Assembly (NCBI GenBank): GCA_002708845.1
Contig: PAPI01000022.1
Span: 372,001-436,000 of the forward strand
Direction: 5' to 3'
Length of the DNA stretch: 64,000 nt
From: Leeuwenhoekiella sp.
GTDB lineage: Bacteria; Bacteroidota; Bacteroidia; Flavobacteriales; Flavobacteriaceae
A model generated the notes under the pieces. It was not told the origin of the DNA and did not search any database. It worked only from the letters and a program-made list of their open reading frames with translations. This document shows positions 46,598 through 55,618 of the stretch, piece after piece; within the stretch, counting starts at the first letter, position 1; the number at the start of each line of letters is the position of its first letter. The translations under genes and the position numbers were made by a program.

Positions 46598-47530
46598 TTG
46601 AATAGAATTACATCACTTTTCAATATAAAATATCCCATAATTCAGGGCGGAATGGTCTGGAACAGCGGTTGGGAACTGGCTTCAGCGGTAAGTAATGCTG
46701 GTGGCTTGGGACTCATTGGTGCAGGCTCTATGTATCCTGAAATTTTGCGAGAACATATCCACAAATGTAAGGCTGCAACTGACAAACCTTTTGGGGTCAA
46801 TGTTCCGCTTTTATATCCTGATATTGATTTGTTGATGCAAATCATCATCGAAGAAAAAATTCAGGTCGTTTTTACCAGCGCCGGAAATCCAAAAAGCTGG
46901 ACTTCGCATTTAAAAGAACAGGGTATAACCGTTGTTCACGTGGTAAGTAGTGTGAAGTTTGCTCTGAAGGCTCAGGAAGCCGGGGTAGACGCCGTAGTAG
47001 CCGAAGGATTTGAAGCCGGTGGACATAACGGCCGTGAAGAAACTACCACCTTTACGCTTATCCCAATTGTAAAAGAGCAATTAGACATACCTTTGATAGC
47101 AGCAGGAGGTATCGCGACAGGACGGGGAATGCTAGCCGCAATGATTCTGGGTGCAGATGGCGTGCAAATGGGAAGTCGGTTTGTTGCTACCGTAGAAGGT
47201 AGTGGGCATCAGGCATTCAAAGATATGGTTGTTCAGGCCAAGGAAGGGGATACCGAACTTACTTTAAAAGAACTCGCACCTGTTCGATTATTAAAAAATA
47301 AATTTTACGAGGATATAAAAGAGCTGTATGCCAAAGCACCAACAAAAGAGGAATTGAGTGATTTATTGGGAAGAGCCCGGGCAAAAAGAGGCATGTTTGA
47401 AGGAGATCTGGAAGAGGGTGAACTTGAAATAGGCCAGGTGAGTGCCCTTATTCAAGATATAAAACCGGTCGCTCGGGTCATAAATGATATCGTTTCCGAA
47501 TTTCGTGCTTTGTCATTACCAAAGATCTAA
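46598..47530 (+). CDS. nitronate monooxygenase family flavoprotein
   Basis: An FMN-dependent TIM-barrel enzyme that oxidises nitronates, or a close relative of enoyl-ACP reductase FabK. 310 residues: IIQGGMVWNSGWELASAVSN, FGVNVPLLYPD, EGFEAGGHNG (with the catalytic His) and AAGGIATGRGMLAAMILGADGVQMGSRFVAT, the FMN phosphate site. TTG start nine bases after mnmA stop, so it is probably co-transcribed. The physiological substrate is unclear, as for most of the family. Confidence 0.85.
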   Translation: MNRITSLFNIKYPIIQGGMVWNSGWELASAVSNAGGLGLIGAGSMYPEILREHIHKCKAATDKPFGVNVPLLYPDIDLLMQIIIEEKIQVVFTSAGNPKSWTSHLKEQGITVVHVVSSVKFALKAQEAGVDAVVAEGFEAGGHNGREETTTFTLIPIVKEQLDIPLIAAGGIATGRGMLAAMILGADGVQMGSRFVATVEGSGHQAFKDMVVQAKEGDTELTLKELAPVRLLKNKFYEDIKELYAKAPTKEELSDLLGRARAKRGMFEGDLEEGELEIGQVSALIQDIKPVARVINDIVSEFRALSLPKI

Positions 47531-47533
47531 AAT

Positions 47534-47564
47534 AAATAAGGCGCCCGAAGGCGCCTTATTTGCT
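47534..47564. terminator. bidirectional rho-independent terminator
   Basis: A 12-bp perfect stem AAATAAGGCGCC / GGCGCCTTATTT (47534-47545, 47550-47561) with a CGAA loop, between two convergent genes. Confidence 0.85.
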
Positions 47565-47577
47565 GTTTTCTATCAAC

Positions 47578-48174
47578 TTATTGTTCTGTAGCTACAGGTT
47601 CCCAACGCATAGATTCCAGAATATCTGTAATCATTTCGTTATACGCTGCTTTCGATTTACCACGAACGGATGTCGCAAAGTCAATGTAAGCAGTTTCCGC
47701 ATCAGGCGATTCTTCTATGGGAATCAAAATATGATCAACCTGTGCAGACCCGATACTGTTTAGAGCTTTATAACGGTAAATCGTGTAATCACCCATTTCT
47801 TCGGAATTCTTAGCGATTATATGGGTATTTGCTTCTTCTGCATTCATCCAGGTCATATTCATAATAAACCCATCAGTAAGGCCGCCGTAAAATGAATTAT
47901 CTTCTCCTGAATATTTAATTGTAAGTCCATTACCTGCTGTTTCAACAGAAGCGCGATCCGGATGCATAAAACTCAGATTCCACTGTCCATTCATTTTCGG
48001 ACTTTTATAAACTTCATAACCTTCAGGAATGATATCCTCTGCAGGAGGTTCCGGTTTTTCAATTTTAGTTTCTGTTTTATTTTCAGCCAGATCTTTTTTA
48101 GATTCATTCTGATCACAAGCAGTAAAAAATACAAGTGAAAGGCTCATTCCGGTATATAAAATTAGTTTTCTCAT
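47578..48174 (-). CDS. hypothetical lipoprotein
   Basis: A 198-residue exported lipoprotein. The lipobox ends at Cys20 (LVFFTAC), followed by a charged Lys- and Glu-rich linker to about residue 50. The globular part (GYEVYKSPKMNGQWNLSFMHP to MRWEP) has alternating strands and a final helix. I do not recognise the family. It is transcribed alone and ends at a strong terminator. Likely membrane-anchored and facing the periplasm. Confidence 0.75.
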   Translation of the reverse strand: MRKLILYTGMSLSLVFFTACDQNESKKDLAENKTETKIEKPEPPAEDIIPEGYEVYKSPKMNGQWNLSFMHPDRASVETAGNGLTIKYSGEDNSFYGGLTDGFIMNMTWMNAEEANTHIIAKNSEEMGDYTIYRYKALNSIGSAQVDHILIPIEESPDAETAYIDFATSVRGKSKAAYNEMITDILESMRWEPVATEQ

Positions 48175-48499
48175 CTTTTTTGATTTTAAAAGTTGAGACT
48201 AAAGTAGAGCTATTTGGGCGGTGCTTATTTTTAAGAATTGCTAAAAAAAATTGGAAGCTGTTAAGTTCTGTTAAGGACAAATTCTAAAATTTCAGATAAA
48301 TTAATATTTTAAAAATTTGATATTCAGCACGTTAATTCAGCAATAAATCTTTAATGAGGCTAATGTTAAAATATTTGTATGTAACGATTCTCAAACTGCT
48401 ATATAGTTTTTTGGACTCTTAAAAATTTAGAAAATAGTAATGAAAATAAAAAGAGAGACCTTTAAAGGGCTCTCTTTAAGTAGCTGATTCAATAAATTT
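48175..48499. other. AT-rich intergenic region
   Basis: A 325-bp spacer between two minus-strand lipoprotein genes. It holds the terminator of the upstream gene at 48449-48478; TACTTTAG on the minus strand near 48204 is a weak -7 candidate for the lipoprotein. Nothing else recognised. Confidence 0.5.
48449..48478 (-). terminator. rho-independent terminator
   Basis: AAAGAGAG pairs with CTCTCTTT around an inner CC/GG step and a TTTAAA-type loop, with an A run on the plus strand that gives a T run after the hairpin in the minus transcript. It lies just downstream of the DUF4998-like lipoprotein gene. Confidence 0.75.
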
Positions 48500-49690
48500 T
48501 TAACTTCCGGGAACAATTGTAAAGGATGAGATTTGTCCATATCGTCCGGCGTCAGATTGAGTGGTTAAAAAACCAACCGTAATATCAGATTCTTCATCAA
48601 GGGTAAAAGGGACGCTATAATTTAAAGTTGCTTTATCTACACGCTGATATGCGATAACTTCCGGAGCTGTATCAAGATTTTCAACATCGGGAATACCATC
48701 ACCTTTAGTAATAACGAAATAAGTACCTCCTTCGTCAGCATTAGAATAGTTAGTATATAAAATTTTAACTTCTAAAGCATAGCTTCCGGCGTCTGCTTTT
48801 ACCATTTGATATATTTTACCATTTGTAACTGCCGGTGCTCCCCATCCTGATTCAACGTTAAAGATGTTGTTATACTTCTGGTCCCATCCACCGTAACCGC
48901 CGTGATTTTTTACAGCTTCATTCGATGTCCATACAGCTAATGTTCCCCAGCGACCTGAAGAAGAAGTGGCCTCAAAGGGTACAGCTGCGTTCTGAAGCAC
49001 AGGAAACGGTATAGGTTGAAAGGATGATGATGCAGTGTAAATGGTATCAATGGCTGCCTGACTGGGTTTGTAAAGAGAACGATAATTTACATCTGTACCT
49101 TTCTTGTACTCGGGTAAAGTAACTGTGGTCTGAGTGGCACCTATAAATACTTTCTGAGTCATTCCATCTGTATCCTCATAAGTTATTTCTGTACCTAAGG
49201 CTCCAAGATCTGAGTTGAGTTTGCTATAATTAACAACGAGCTTTTCTTCAGAAAGAATTTTTGAGACCAAAGTCCTATTATAAATTTTATCTACATATGA
49301 CTCTCCGTAAACCTGTGTTCCGCCAGCAAGAACAGGAGAGGTTTTGCCGGAGGCGTCTGTTGTTTGTACTTCGAAATTGTAGAAGTCTTCAGTTAAATTT
49401 TCCATTGTTCTCGTAAATTCAAAATTTCCTGAAGTTTGAGGGATATCTATACTCACGGAACCGTCATTGGGAGACCATTTAATTTGCACTTCAGTAATGG
49501 AAGACCTCGCAGGTATAGATCCTTTGATTTGAACACGATTCATACCGGGCAAAACCGCAAAGGACTCAAGATTTGCCAGTGAGGTCTCAGATTCATCTGT
49601 ATTAAGTGTGTCGTCAGAATCGCAGGAAATGATGCTGGAAACGAAAACTATACTCAAAAGAAGTATTAGGCTTGGCGTAATTCTTTTCAT
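48500..49690 (-). CDS. lipoprotein with DUF4998-like and DUF5013-like domains
   Basis: A 396-residue surface-type lipoprotein. The lipobox ends at a Cys near residue 23 (FVSSIISC). The N-terminal part with GMNRVQIKGSIPARSSITEVQIKW looks like DUF4998 (two fibronectin-like repeats); the C-terminal part with KNHGGYGGWDQKYNNIFNVESGWG and FTLDEESDITVGFLTT looks like DUF5013, a jelly-roll carbohydrate-binding-type domain. Such proteins often accompany polysaccharide utilisation systems. ATG at 49690 is chosen over a TTG six bases upstream. A LacI-type palindrome lies 22 bp before the start. Confidence 0.75.
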   Translation of the reverse strand: MKRITPSLILLLSIVFVSSIISCDSDDTLNTDESETSLANLESFAVLPGMNRVQIKGSIPARSSITEVQIKWSPNDGSVSIDIPQTSGNFEFTRTMENLTEDFYNFEVQTTDASGKTSPVLAGGTQVYGESYVDKIYNRTLVSKILSEEKLVVNYSKLNSDLGALGTEITYEDTDGMTQKVFIGATQTTVTLPEYKKGTDVNYRSLYKPSQAAIDTIYTASSSFQPIPFPVLQNAAVPFEATSSSGRWGTLAVWTSNEAVKNHGGYGGWDQKYNNIFNVESGWGAPAVTNGKIYQMVKADAGSYALEVKILYTNYSNADEGGTYFVITKGDGIPDVENLDTAPEVIAYQRVDKATLNYSVPFTLDEESDITVGFLTTQSDAGRYGQISSFTIVPGS

Positions 49691-49712
49691 AATCAATATT
49701 TTACAAAGTACA

Positions 49713-49728
49713 GCGAAATCGATTTCGC
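49713..49728. promoter_or_regulatory. LacI-type operator-like palindrome
   Basis: GCGAAATCGATTTCGC is a perfect 16-bp palindrome with the central CG pair and GAAA/TTTC arms usual for LacI/GalR family operators. It lies 22 bp upstream of the lipoprotein start on the minus strand, where it would overlap or sit close to the promoter. No LacI-type gene is encoded in this window. Confidence 0.6.
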
Positions 49729-49841
49729 AACTATTAAACTCTTGTAAAAATAACGATTTTGATCTGTACGACTTACCTGTAGTGTCCTGCTACAAAACTG
49801 AAAAACAGAAGTTTCTAAAACTTAATTTTAATACGCTACTA

Positions 49842-50366
49842 TTATAAAAGTTCTATAGAATCAATCTCCAGTTTAAAATCCTGCACTTTACCATTACCAA
49901 TTAAAAAAGTGATTTGCTCAATTTGATCTTTATCAAAATTAGGTCTGCGTAAACGCTGCCCGCGATACTGTGGGTACATATTTTTTAATGATATGTGTAA
50001 TGTTTGCCAGGCTCCAGTAGTTTCAAATTCTGAGATGTATGAATGATCTGTTGACCTTTTATCTTTTACCCGAAACTGGTAGGTCTTACCATCGCCTTTT
50101 ACGCGCAGCAAAATAGTGTCATCAGGTGAAACATCTAAGGTTTTAAAAGCATACTGTACGGAAGAAAATCCGCCATTGTTTTCCAGAGATACGTGTCCTT
50201 CAAATACTCCGTTTCCCGCGTCATTAAGTCTGAATTTAGCATTTGACTCTCCTCCCATGACCGTATCGTTGACCACGCGCCAGGATGAGATATCGCTTTC
50301 TTTTGAAAAATTGAAAATAACCGTATTCATGATAATAACTAATATTAATAGTGTGAATAATTTCAT
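49842..50366 (-). CDS. CIA30 family protein
   Basis: A 174-residue protein. A short hydrophobic N-terminus (FTLLILVIIM) may be a signal or anchor; an internal ATG before VIFNFSKESD is an alternative start. The rest matches the CIA30/NDUFAF1-like galactose-binding-type jelly roll: SSWRVVNDTVMGGESNAKF, GFSSVQYAF, YQFRVKD and ITFLIGN. In mitochondria the relative helps assemble complex I; bacterial members have unknown roles. It follows the DUF421 gene by ten bases. Confidence 0.82.
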   Translation of the reverse strand: MKLFTLLILVIIMNTVIFNFSKESDISSWRVVNDTVMGGESNAKFRLNDAGNGVFEGHVSLENNGGFSSVQYAFKTLDVSPDDTILLRVKGDGKTYQFRVKDKRSTDHSYISEFETTGAWQTLHISLKNMYPQYRGQRLRRPNFDKDQIEQITFLIGNGKVQDFKLEIDSIELL

Positions 50367-50376
50367 AATCGTGATT

Positions 50377-50913
50377 TTAGGCGTGTTTACGTTTTACATC
50401 ACCCATTATATAATCCTCCAGTTGGAGAGTCTCGTCTGTGGTATGCATAACGCTGATTTCGCCGGTTGTTTCCAGAATTACAGCTTTGACTTCAGAAAGT
50501 CTGATAACGTTTGCCTCCCTTAACTTAGACTGAAGTTCAGCCTCGGTCACTTTACTGGCTTTCATATTATCCCAGAGCACCTTGCCATTTTCCATGATAA
50601 GCAATGGATCGTTATCAATAAGATCTTCTATTTTTTCAGATTTAAAACGTAACAGGGTTACTAAATAATTCAGGCTAAAAAGCGCTATAAGAATAACCGC
50701 TCCAAGTAAAATTGAAGGTTTACTTGAGTTGATGCTCATTCCCAGAATACTACCTATGGCTACGGTAATTACAAAGTCGAACCCTGTCATTTTGCTGAAG
50801 CTCTTCAACCCAAAAATGCGGGTAAGTACCACAATGAGTATAAAAATAAGCACGGTGCCCAGCACCGACTCCAGAATGAGGTCGTCATTTCTGAAAAAAT
50901 AAGAAGAATCCAT
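50377..50913 (-). CDS. DUF421 (YetF-like) membrane protein
   Basis: A 178-residue membrane protein with three N-terminal helices (about 15-35, 45-62, 68-88) and a soluble C-terminal YetF-type domain with DPLLIMENGKVLWDNMKASKVTEAELQSKLRE. RIFGLKSFSKMTGFDFVITVAIGSILG is the family signature. The function is unknown. It is co-directional and closely spaced with the CIA30 gene, suggesting one transcript. Confidence 0.88.
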   Translation of the reverse strand: MDSSYFFRNDDLILESVLGTVLIFILIVVLTRIFGLKSFSKMTGFDFVITVAIGSILGMSINSSKPSILLGAVILIALFSLNYLVTLLRFKSEKIEDLIDNDPLLIMENGKVLWDNMKASKVTEAELQSKLREANVIRLSEVKAVILETTGEISVMHTTDETLQLEDYIMGDVKRKHA

Positions 50914-51001
50914 AAGTCGTTGTTTCCGGTTAGTTTAACAAGGTACAACGGGCACGTACAGATTCTTCTTTAGCCGATCATAAATATTAATTAATTCAAC
51001 C

Positions 51002-52750
51002 TTAATTCTTTGCCAAAATCACGGCCTGATAGGGTTTTAATATGGCGCTGGTTCCGGTTTTTTCCAGAGTGTCGTAATTATTGATCAGGATATTGCCATA
51101 GGTATGCAGATCGTTGATACCCACCGCCGCATCTCTATCACTAAAATTTAGTATAATCATCAAGTTTTGATTGTCCAGACTTCGGGTGTAAGCATACACC
51201 TGTTTGTGCTCTTTTTGTATGAGTTCGTATTCGCCGTAAACTAAAACGGGATTGCCAGCACGTAGAGCAGTCATTTCCTTAAAATGATTGAGTACACTTT
51301 GGGAATTTTCCTCTTCAACCTTAACGTTAACAGTAGTGTAATTGGGATTTACAGGAAGCCAGGGCGTTCCGGTTGTAAAGCCAGCATTTTTGGAGTCGTC
51401 CCACTGCATGGGCGTGCGACCATGATCGCGCGAACCAAAGCGCAGGCTGCGCATAAACACATCCATATCTTCACCTTCGCTTTTCGCTTTTTTATAGCCA
51501 TTTCGAGCAGCAATGTCCTGAAAGTCTTCAATATCCCGTAATTCTGGGTTGTTAGTCATCCCCTGTTCATCACCAAAATAACAATACGGCGTGCCGCGCA
51601 TACTCAGGATAAAGGTATTGAGCATTTTTGCAGATGGTGCTCTAAACGGAAGACTGTCGCTGGCATACCTGCTCACCATTCGAGCCTGATCGTGGTTAGA
51701 AAGAAAAATCGAAATCCATCCTTTTTTCGCGAAAGCGCTGTCCCATTTTGTAAAGGTTTCTTTAAAGGTTGAAAGATCATAACCGTCAACTTTTGGGATA
51801 TCAACTCCGTCAAAAGCATAAGCCATATTGATCTCGTTTCGGTCTGCATCTACCAGTTCGTGAGCTTCTTCCAGCGTTCGCCCGGCCCCTTCAGCAACAC
51901 TCATCACGTCGTATTTACTAAACACTTCTGCATTCATTTCTTTTAAATACTCGTGCAAACCGTCCTGCATCGCATAATACTGAATAAAGTTTTTCTCAAA
52001 ACCATCAGGGAATTTGGGGAAGGTGGTGTCTTTAGCCGCAAACTGAAACGCATCCAATCTAAACCCGTCAACACCCTTGTCTGCCCAGAACTTCATAATA
52101 TCATAAACTTCCTGACGCACTTTTGGGTTTTCCCAGTTGAGGTCGGGTTGCTTTTGCGAAAAATAATGCAGGTAATAGGCATCAGTTTGCTCGTCGTATT
52201 TCCAGGCATTACCTGCTTCATCAAAAAGGCTGTAGCGGTAAGGCGGCTCGCCTTTTTCGGCTGGCCACCAGTGGTAATAATCCCGATACGGATTGTCGCG
52301 CGAACTGCGGCTTTCTTTAAACCAGGGATGCTCATCACTACTGTGATTAACCACAATATCCATCACCAGTTTAAGGTCACGTGCGTGCATCTCGGTAAGC
52401 ATGGTGTCAAAATCTTCCATGGTACCAAAATCACTCATTATATCCCGGTAATCGCTTACATCGTAACCGTTGTCGTCGTTAGGCGAACTGTAAATAGGAT
52501 TGAGCCATACGGCTGTAACGCCCAGACTTTTTACATAATCCAGCCGGTCAATAATTCCTCGTAAATCGCCCACACCGTCACCATCTGTATCCTGAAAACT
52601 GCGCGGATAAATTTGATAGACAATGGCTTCTTTCCACCACTTTTTATCTAATTCATCCTCCTGATTCATTTGCATAGGTGTTTTTTCTTTTTTCTCTGCA
52701 CAGCTGATTATAGCTAGCAGAATAATACCTAATAATGTAATTTTTTTCAT
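51002..52750 (-). CDS. GH13 alpha-glucosidase, lipoprotein
   Basis: A 582-residue membrane-anchored glucosidase of the oligo-1,6-glucosidase/alpha-glucosidase group. Lipobox ending LLAIISC; catalytic (beta/alpha)8 barrel from about residue 45 with VYQIYPRSFQDTDGDG, DIVVNHSSDEH, and the triad in DGFRLDAF (Asp), MSVAEGAG (Glu) and FLSNHDQARM (Asp). QPDLNWENP is typical for enzymes acting on short glucosides. ATG at 52750 gives the lipobox directly and is preferred to a start 21 bp upstream. It follows the other GH13 gene by 79 bp; together they degrade starch-like glucans. Confidence 0.92.
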   Translation of the reverse strand: MKKITLLGIILLAIISCAEKKEKTPMQMNQEDELDKKWWKEAIVYQIYPRSFQDTDGDGVGDLRGIIDRLDYVKSLGVTAVWLNPIYSSPNDDNGYDVSDYRDIMSDFGTMEDFDTMLTEMHARDLKLVMDIVVNHSSDEHPWFKESRSSRDNPYRDYYHWWPAEKGEPPYRYSLFDEAGNAWKYDEQTDAYYLHYFSQKQPDLNWENPKVRQEVYDIMKFWADKGVDGFRLDAFQFAAKDTTFPKFPDGFEKNFIQYYAMQDGLHEYLKEMNAEVFSKYDVMSVAEGAGRTLEEAHELVDADRNEINMAYAFDGVDIPKVDGYDLSTFKETFTKWDSAFAKKGWISIFLSNHDQARMVSRYASDSLPFRAPSAKMLNTFILSMRGTPYCYFGDEQGMTNNPELRDIEDFQDIAARNGYKKAKSEGEDMDVFMRSLRFGSRDHGRTPMQWDDSKNAGFTTGTPWLPVNPNYTTVNVKVEEENSQSVLNHFKEMTALRAGNPVLVYGEYELIQKEHKQVYAYTRSLDNQNLMIILNFSDRDAAVGINDLHTYGNILINNYDTLEKTGTSAILKPYQAVILAKN

Positions 52751-52829
52751 GTATTTAAAATTTATTATCAACAGATAATCAGCGTCTTAATTCTGCCTAT
52801 AGCAATTACTTTGTTGTTGTAGACTTGCT

Positions 52830-54494
52830 TTATTTTCTTTCAAGTAAAACCAGCGTTTCAGAATTGTTGAGCATGACTATTCCGTTTTCAACGGTTACTT
52901 CGGTATTGGAATAGGTGTCTTTTAGCTTTGTGCCTTCGGCGAAAATAGCTCCTACCGGTATACGTTTTTCGCCCACAGGAAGATCAAGACCTATCACAAC
53001 AGCATCTTCAACGCCATTTTTAGCATAGGTTCTTGAAAATACATAAGGCTCTTGCTGAAGCATCTGATGCTGACCAGCTCCCACTGCAGGATGATCTCTG
53101 CGGAAGGTTCCGAGCTTTTGCCAATGCTTTAGGATATTTTTGGTTTCAGTAGAGTCAAGAGTATTCCAGGGCATCATTCCACGTAAGGTGGCATCGCCTT
53201 CTGTACCCTCTATGGTCAAATCTCGGGCAAGTTCATCTCCGTAATAAACCTGGGAAATTCCGGGAGTAAGCAGCAATTTAGTGCCGGTTTCGTAGGCTTT
53301 GCTTCGGTCTTTATCAAAAGGATCACCATCATCATGCGATGTCGCATAATTTAAAATACTTTTTCCTTCAAGGCTGTGATGCAGGATAGAATCGTAGGTT
53401 TTAAACATCGTCTCATAATCGCCTTTAGCATCGTATTTAAACTGAAAATTGATGAGGTTGTCAAAACCGTTCGCGAAGTAATCAACGGTGTTGTCGCCAA
53501 AATTATAGTCGCGTCCACCGCCGATGCCGTAGCCGTACACTTCGCCCAGCATAAAAAACGGATTATCATCTAAAATGGCTTCGGGATTGTTTTCTTTGTA
53601 ATCTGCAAAAGCCAAATCGGCCTGAGTTCTCAGGTCAGTCCAGGCGCTTTCGTCTACGTGCTTGACGGTATCTACTCTAAAGGCATCAATGCCTAACTCA
53701 CGAATGTAATCTGTCAACCATTTGATGATGTAATTGCGCGGAGTCCGGGGAAGATTCGTTTCTGCAAAATAAGTGTCGAGCTCCTGGATTTCGGTATCGT
53801 AACGGCCTTCATCTTTCCATTTTTGGATTAGAAATTCAGGGAGTTCTACTTCTACTTCGCTATCCGTTTTAATATCGGGTAAGTTGGCGACCAGCGTACA
53901 GGGAATAGTCGTGTCGTATCCTGTATAGGTACATTGAGGTTCTTGTCTTGTCCAGTTTTCGCCCCAGAAAGGATCCTGATCGGTTACAGGGCCGGTGTGG
54001 TTGAGCACAACATCCATTACGATACGGATGCCTTTTTTATGCGCAGCTTTTACTAATTCTTGCAATTCTGCATAAGTACCAAAATTAGGGTCAAGGGCCG
54101 TCCAGTCTTTTGCCCAGTAGCCGTGGTACGCGTAGGTATTACCTGTTCCCTCATCAACTGCGTCGTGTATTTGTTCAACAACAGGCGTAAACCAGATCGC
54201 ATTAATCCCTAAATCGGTAAAATAGCCATCTTTTATTTTTTGCGTAATACCGGCAAGATCACCGCCCTTAAAGTCCCGTAGTAAGCCCGTTTCTTTTGTG
54301 CGGTCAAAGTTTACATCGTTCTCGGTATTGCCGTTATTAAACCGGTCGGTGAGCAAGAAATAAAGGTTAGCACCTTCCCACACAAATGCGTTTTCAGTTT
54401 TTGCATCTGCTTTAGGCTCAATAGATTTCGTTTCTTTTTTACAGCTGAGGATAAGCCAAAAGCAGCAAAGCAGCCAAATAAAGGGTTTTTGCAT
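52830..54494 (-). CDS. GH13 alpha-amylase-type enzyme, lipoprotein
   Basis: A 554-residue lipoprotein (lipobox ending LILSC, Cys18) with a GH13 catalytic barrel: YFLLTDRFNNGNTENDVNF, GINAIWFTPVVEQIHD, DVVLNHTG, and the triad in DAFRVDTVKH (Asp), FMLGEVYGYG (Glu) and ATSHDDGDPF (Asp). YHGYWAKDWTALDPNFG is characteristic of this alpha-amylase/cyclomaltodextrinase branch. An all-beta domain closes the C-terminus. First of the two amylase genes in transcription order. No SusC/SusD pair is adjacent. Confidence 0.92.
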   Translation of the reverse strand: MQKPFIWLLCCFWLILSCKKETKSIEPKADAKTENAFVWEGANLYFLLTDRFNNGNTENDVNFDRTKETGLLRDFKGGDLAGITQKIKDGYFTDLGINAIWFTPVVEQIHDAVDEGTGNTYAYHGYWAKDWTALDPNFGTYAELQELVKAAHKKGIRIVMDVVLNHTGPVTDQDPFWGENWTRQEPQCTYTGYDTTIPCTLVANLPDIKTDSEVEVELPEFLIQKWKDEGRYDTEIQELDTYFAETNLPRTPRNYIIKWLTDYIRELGIDAFRVDTVKHVDESAWTDLRTQADLAFADYKENNPEAILDDNPFFMLGEVYGYGIGGGRDYNFGDNTVDYFANGFDNLINFQFKYDAKGDYETMFKTYDSILHHSLEGKSILNYATSHDDGDPFDKDRSKAYETGTKLLLTPGISQVYYGDELARDLTIEGTEGDATLRGMMPWNTLDSTETKNILKHWQKLGTFRRDHPAVGAGQHQMLQQEPYVFSRTYAKNGVEDAVVIGLDLPVGEKRIPVGAIFAEGTKLKDTYSNTEVTVENGIVMLNNSETLVLLERK

Positions 54495-54611
54495 AGGTAC
54501 AGTTATGAGTAAGTGAAAAATAATAATTTATTTACGGGCTACAACGCTTTCGCTATACTTTTTACGAAGAGGGCATTGATTTTTGAGATTTTAAATGGTG
54601 CATAGAAAGTT

Positions 54612-54619
54612 TACTTTTG
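54612..54619 (+). promoter_or_regulatory. -7 promoter box of menA (TACTTTTG)
   Basis: TACTTTTG fits TAnnTTTG and lies 16 bp before the menA ATG in a divergent intergenic region. A -33 TTG at standard spacing was not found. Confidence 0.5.
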
Positions 54620-54635
54620 CAATCAAATTAGATTT

Positions 54636-55538
54636 ATGAAACGAGTTAAAGCATGGGTTTCTGCCGCGCGTCTACGCACATTACCCTTGTCTATTTCCGG
54701 AATTATTGTGGGTAGTGCGCTGGCGTATAACGCCGGGGCATTTCGTTGGGATATTTGTGTTTTGGCTTTGCTGGCTACCCTTGGTTTTCAAATTTTATCC
54801 AATTTTGCAAACGATTATGGCGATGGGGTAAAAGGTACTGATAATCACGAACGCATAGGGCCTGCACGTGCAATGCAAAGTGGCTTGCTTACTGCGGCCC
54901 AACTTAAAAAAGGAATCATTTTTACCGCTTTACTCACCTGTTTATTGAGTTTAGCACTCATCTTTACCGCATTTGGCTCAACCGAATTTTTAAAATCGCT
55001 GGTGTTTTTTATTCTTGGACTTTCGGCCATTATCGCGGCAGTAAAATATACGGTGGGTCGCGGGGCATACGGTTATCGCGGACTGGGAGACTTTTTTGTT
55101 TTTGTATTTTTTGGTCTCGTGGCTGTAAAAGGCACCTATTATATGTTTACTCAGGATTGGAATCCGGTAGTCCTCTTACCGGCAGTTACCGTTGGATTGC
55201 TTAGTGTTGCGGTACTTAACCTGAATAACATGCGTGACCGTCAAAGCGATGCACGGGTCAACAAAAATACGCTAGCTGTGATCATGGGGGAGAAAAAGGT
55301 GAAATTCTATCATTATGCACTCATTGGCATTGCTTTTCTTTCTGTTCTGATATTCTTCTCTAATACAAATACCTGGAAATGGTCTGCAATCGCACTGCTT
55401 GTATTCATTATTCTGATTAAGCACGTGGTTTATGTGATGCGCAATACCAGTCCGGCGCTGTTAGATCCTGAGTTGAAAAAAGTGGCTTTATCTACATTCT
55501 TCTTTTCCATCTTATTTGCCTTTGGCTTTTTGTTTTAG
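54636..55538 (+). CDS. menA: 1,4-dihydroxy-2-naphthoate polyprenyltransferase
   Basis: Attaches the isoprenoid tail in menaquinone synthesis at the inner membrane. 300 residues with about eight helices (UbiA fold). The two Asp-rich motifs are NFANDYGDGVKGTDN and NNMRDRQSDARVNKNTLAV; RTLPLSISGIIVGSALA at the N-terminus is also family-typical. It begins the menaquinone cluster; menC and menE follow, with two non-men genes interleaved. Full length. Confidence 0.94.
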   Translation: MKRVKAWVSAARLRTLPLSISGIIVGSALAYNAGAFRWDICVLALLATLGFQILSNFANDYGDGVKGTDNHERIGPARAMQSGLLTAAQLKKGIIFTALLTCLLSLALIFTAFGSTEFLKSLVFFILGLSAIIAAVKYTVGRGAYGYRGLGDFFVFVFFGLVAVKGTYYMFTQDWNPVVLLPAVTVGLLSVAVLNLNNMRDRQSDARVNKNTLAVIMGEKKVKFYHYALIGIAFLSVLIFFSNTNTWKWSAIALLVFIILIKHVVYVMRNTSPALLDPELKKVALSTFFFSILFAFGFLF

Positions 55539-55618
55539 GTATTTTAACGAAAACTTATCGTACAGGATTTTTTGATTCGCTTTCGCTTGGCGAAATTTAG
55601 TTGATAAAAATTCACGTT

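Noticed and set aside
51953-52564. A 203-codon open frame on the + strand inside the GH13 gene
   Set aside because: Opposite-strand shadow of a well-supported coding sequence, with no family features.
55574-55600. TTTCGC/GCGAAA hairpin between menA and the UPF0173 gene
   Set aside because: Six pairs with a 3-nt loop and no T run; too short to call as a terminator or operator.
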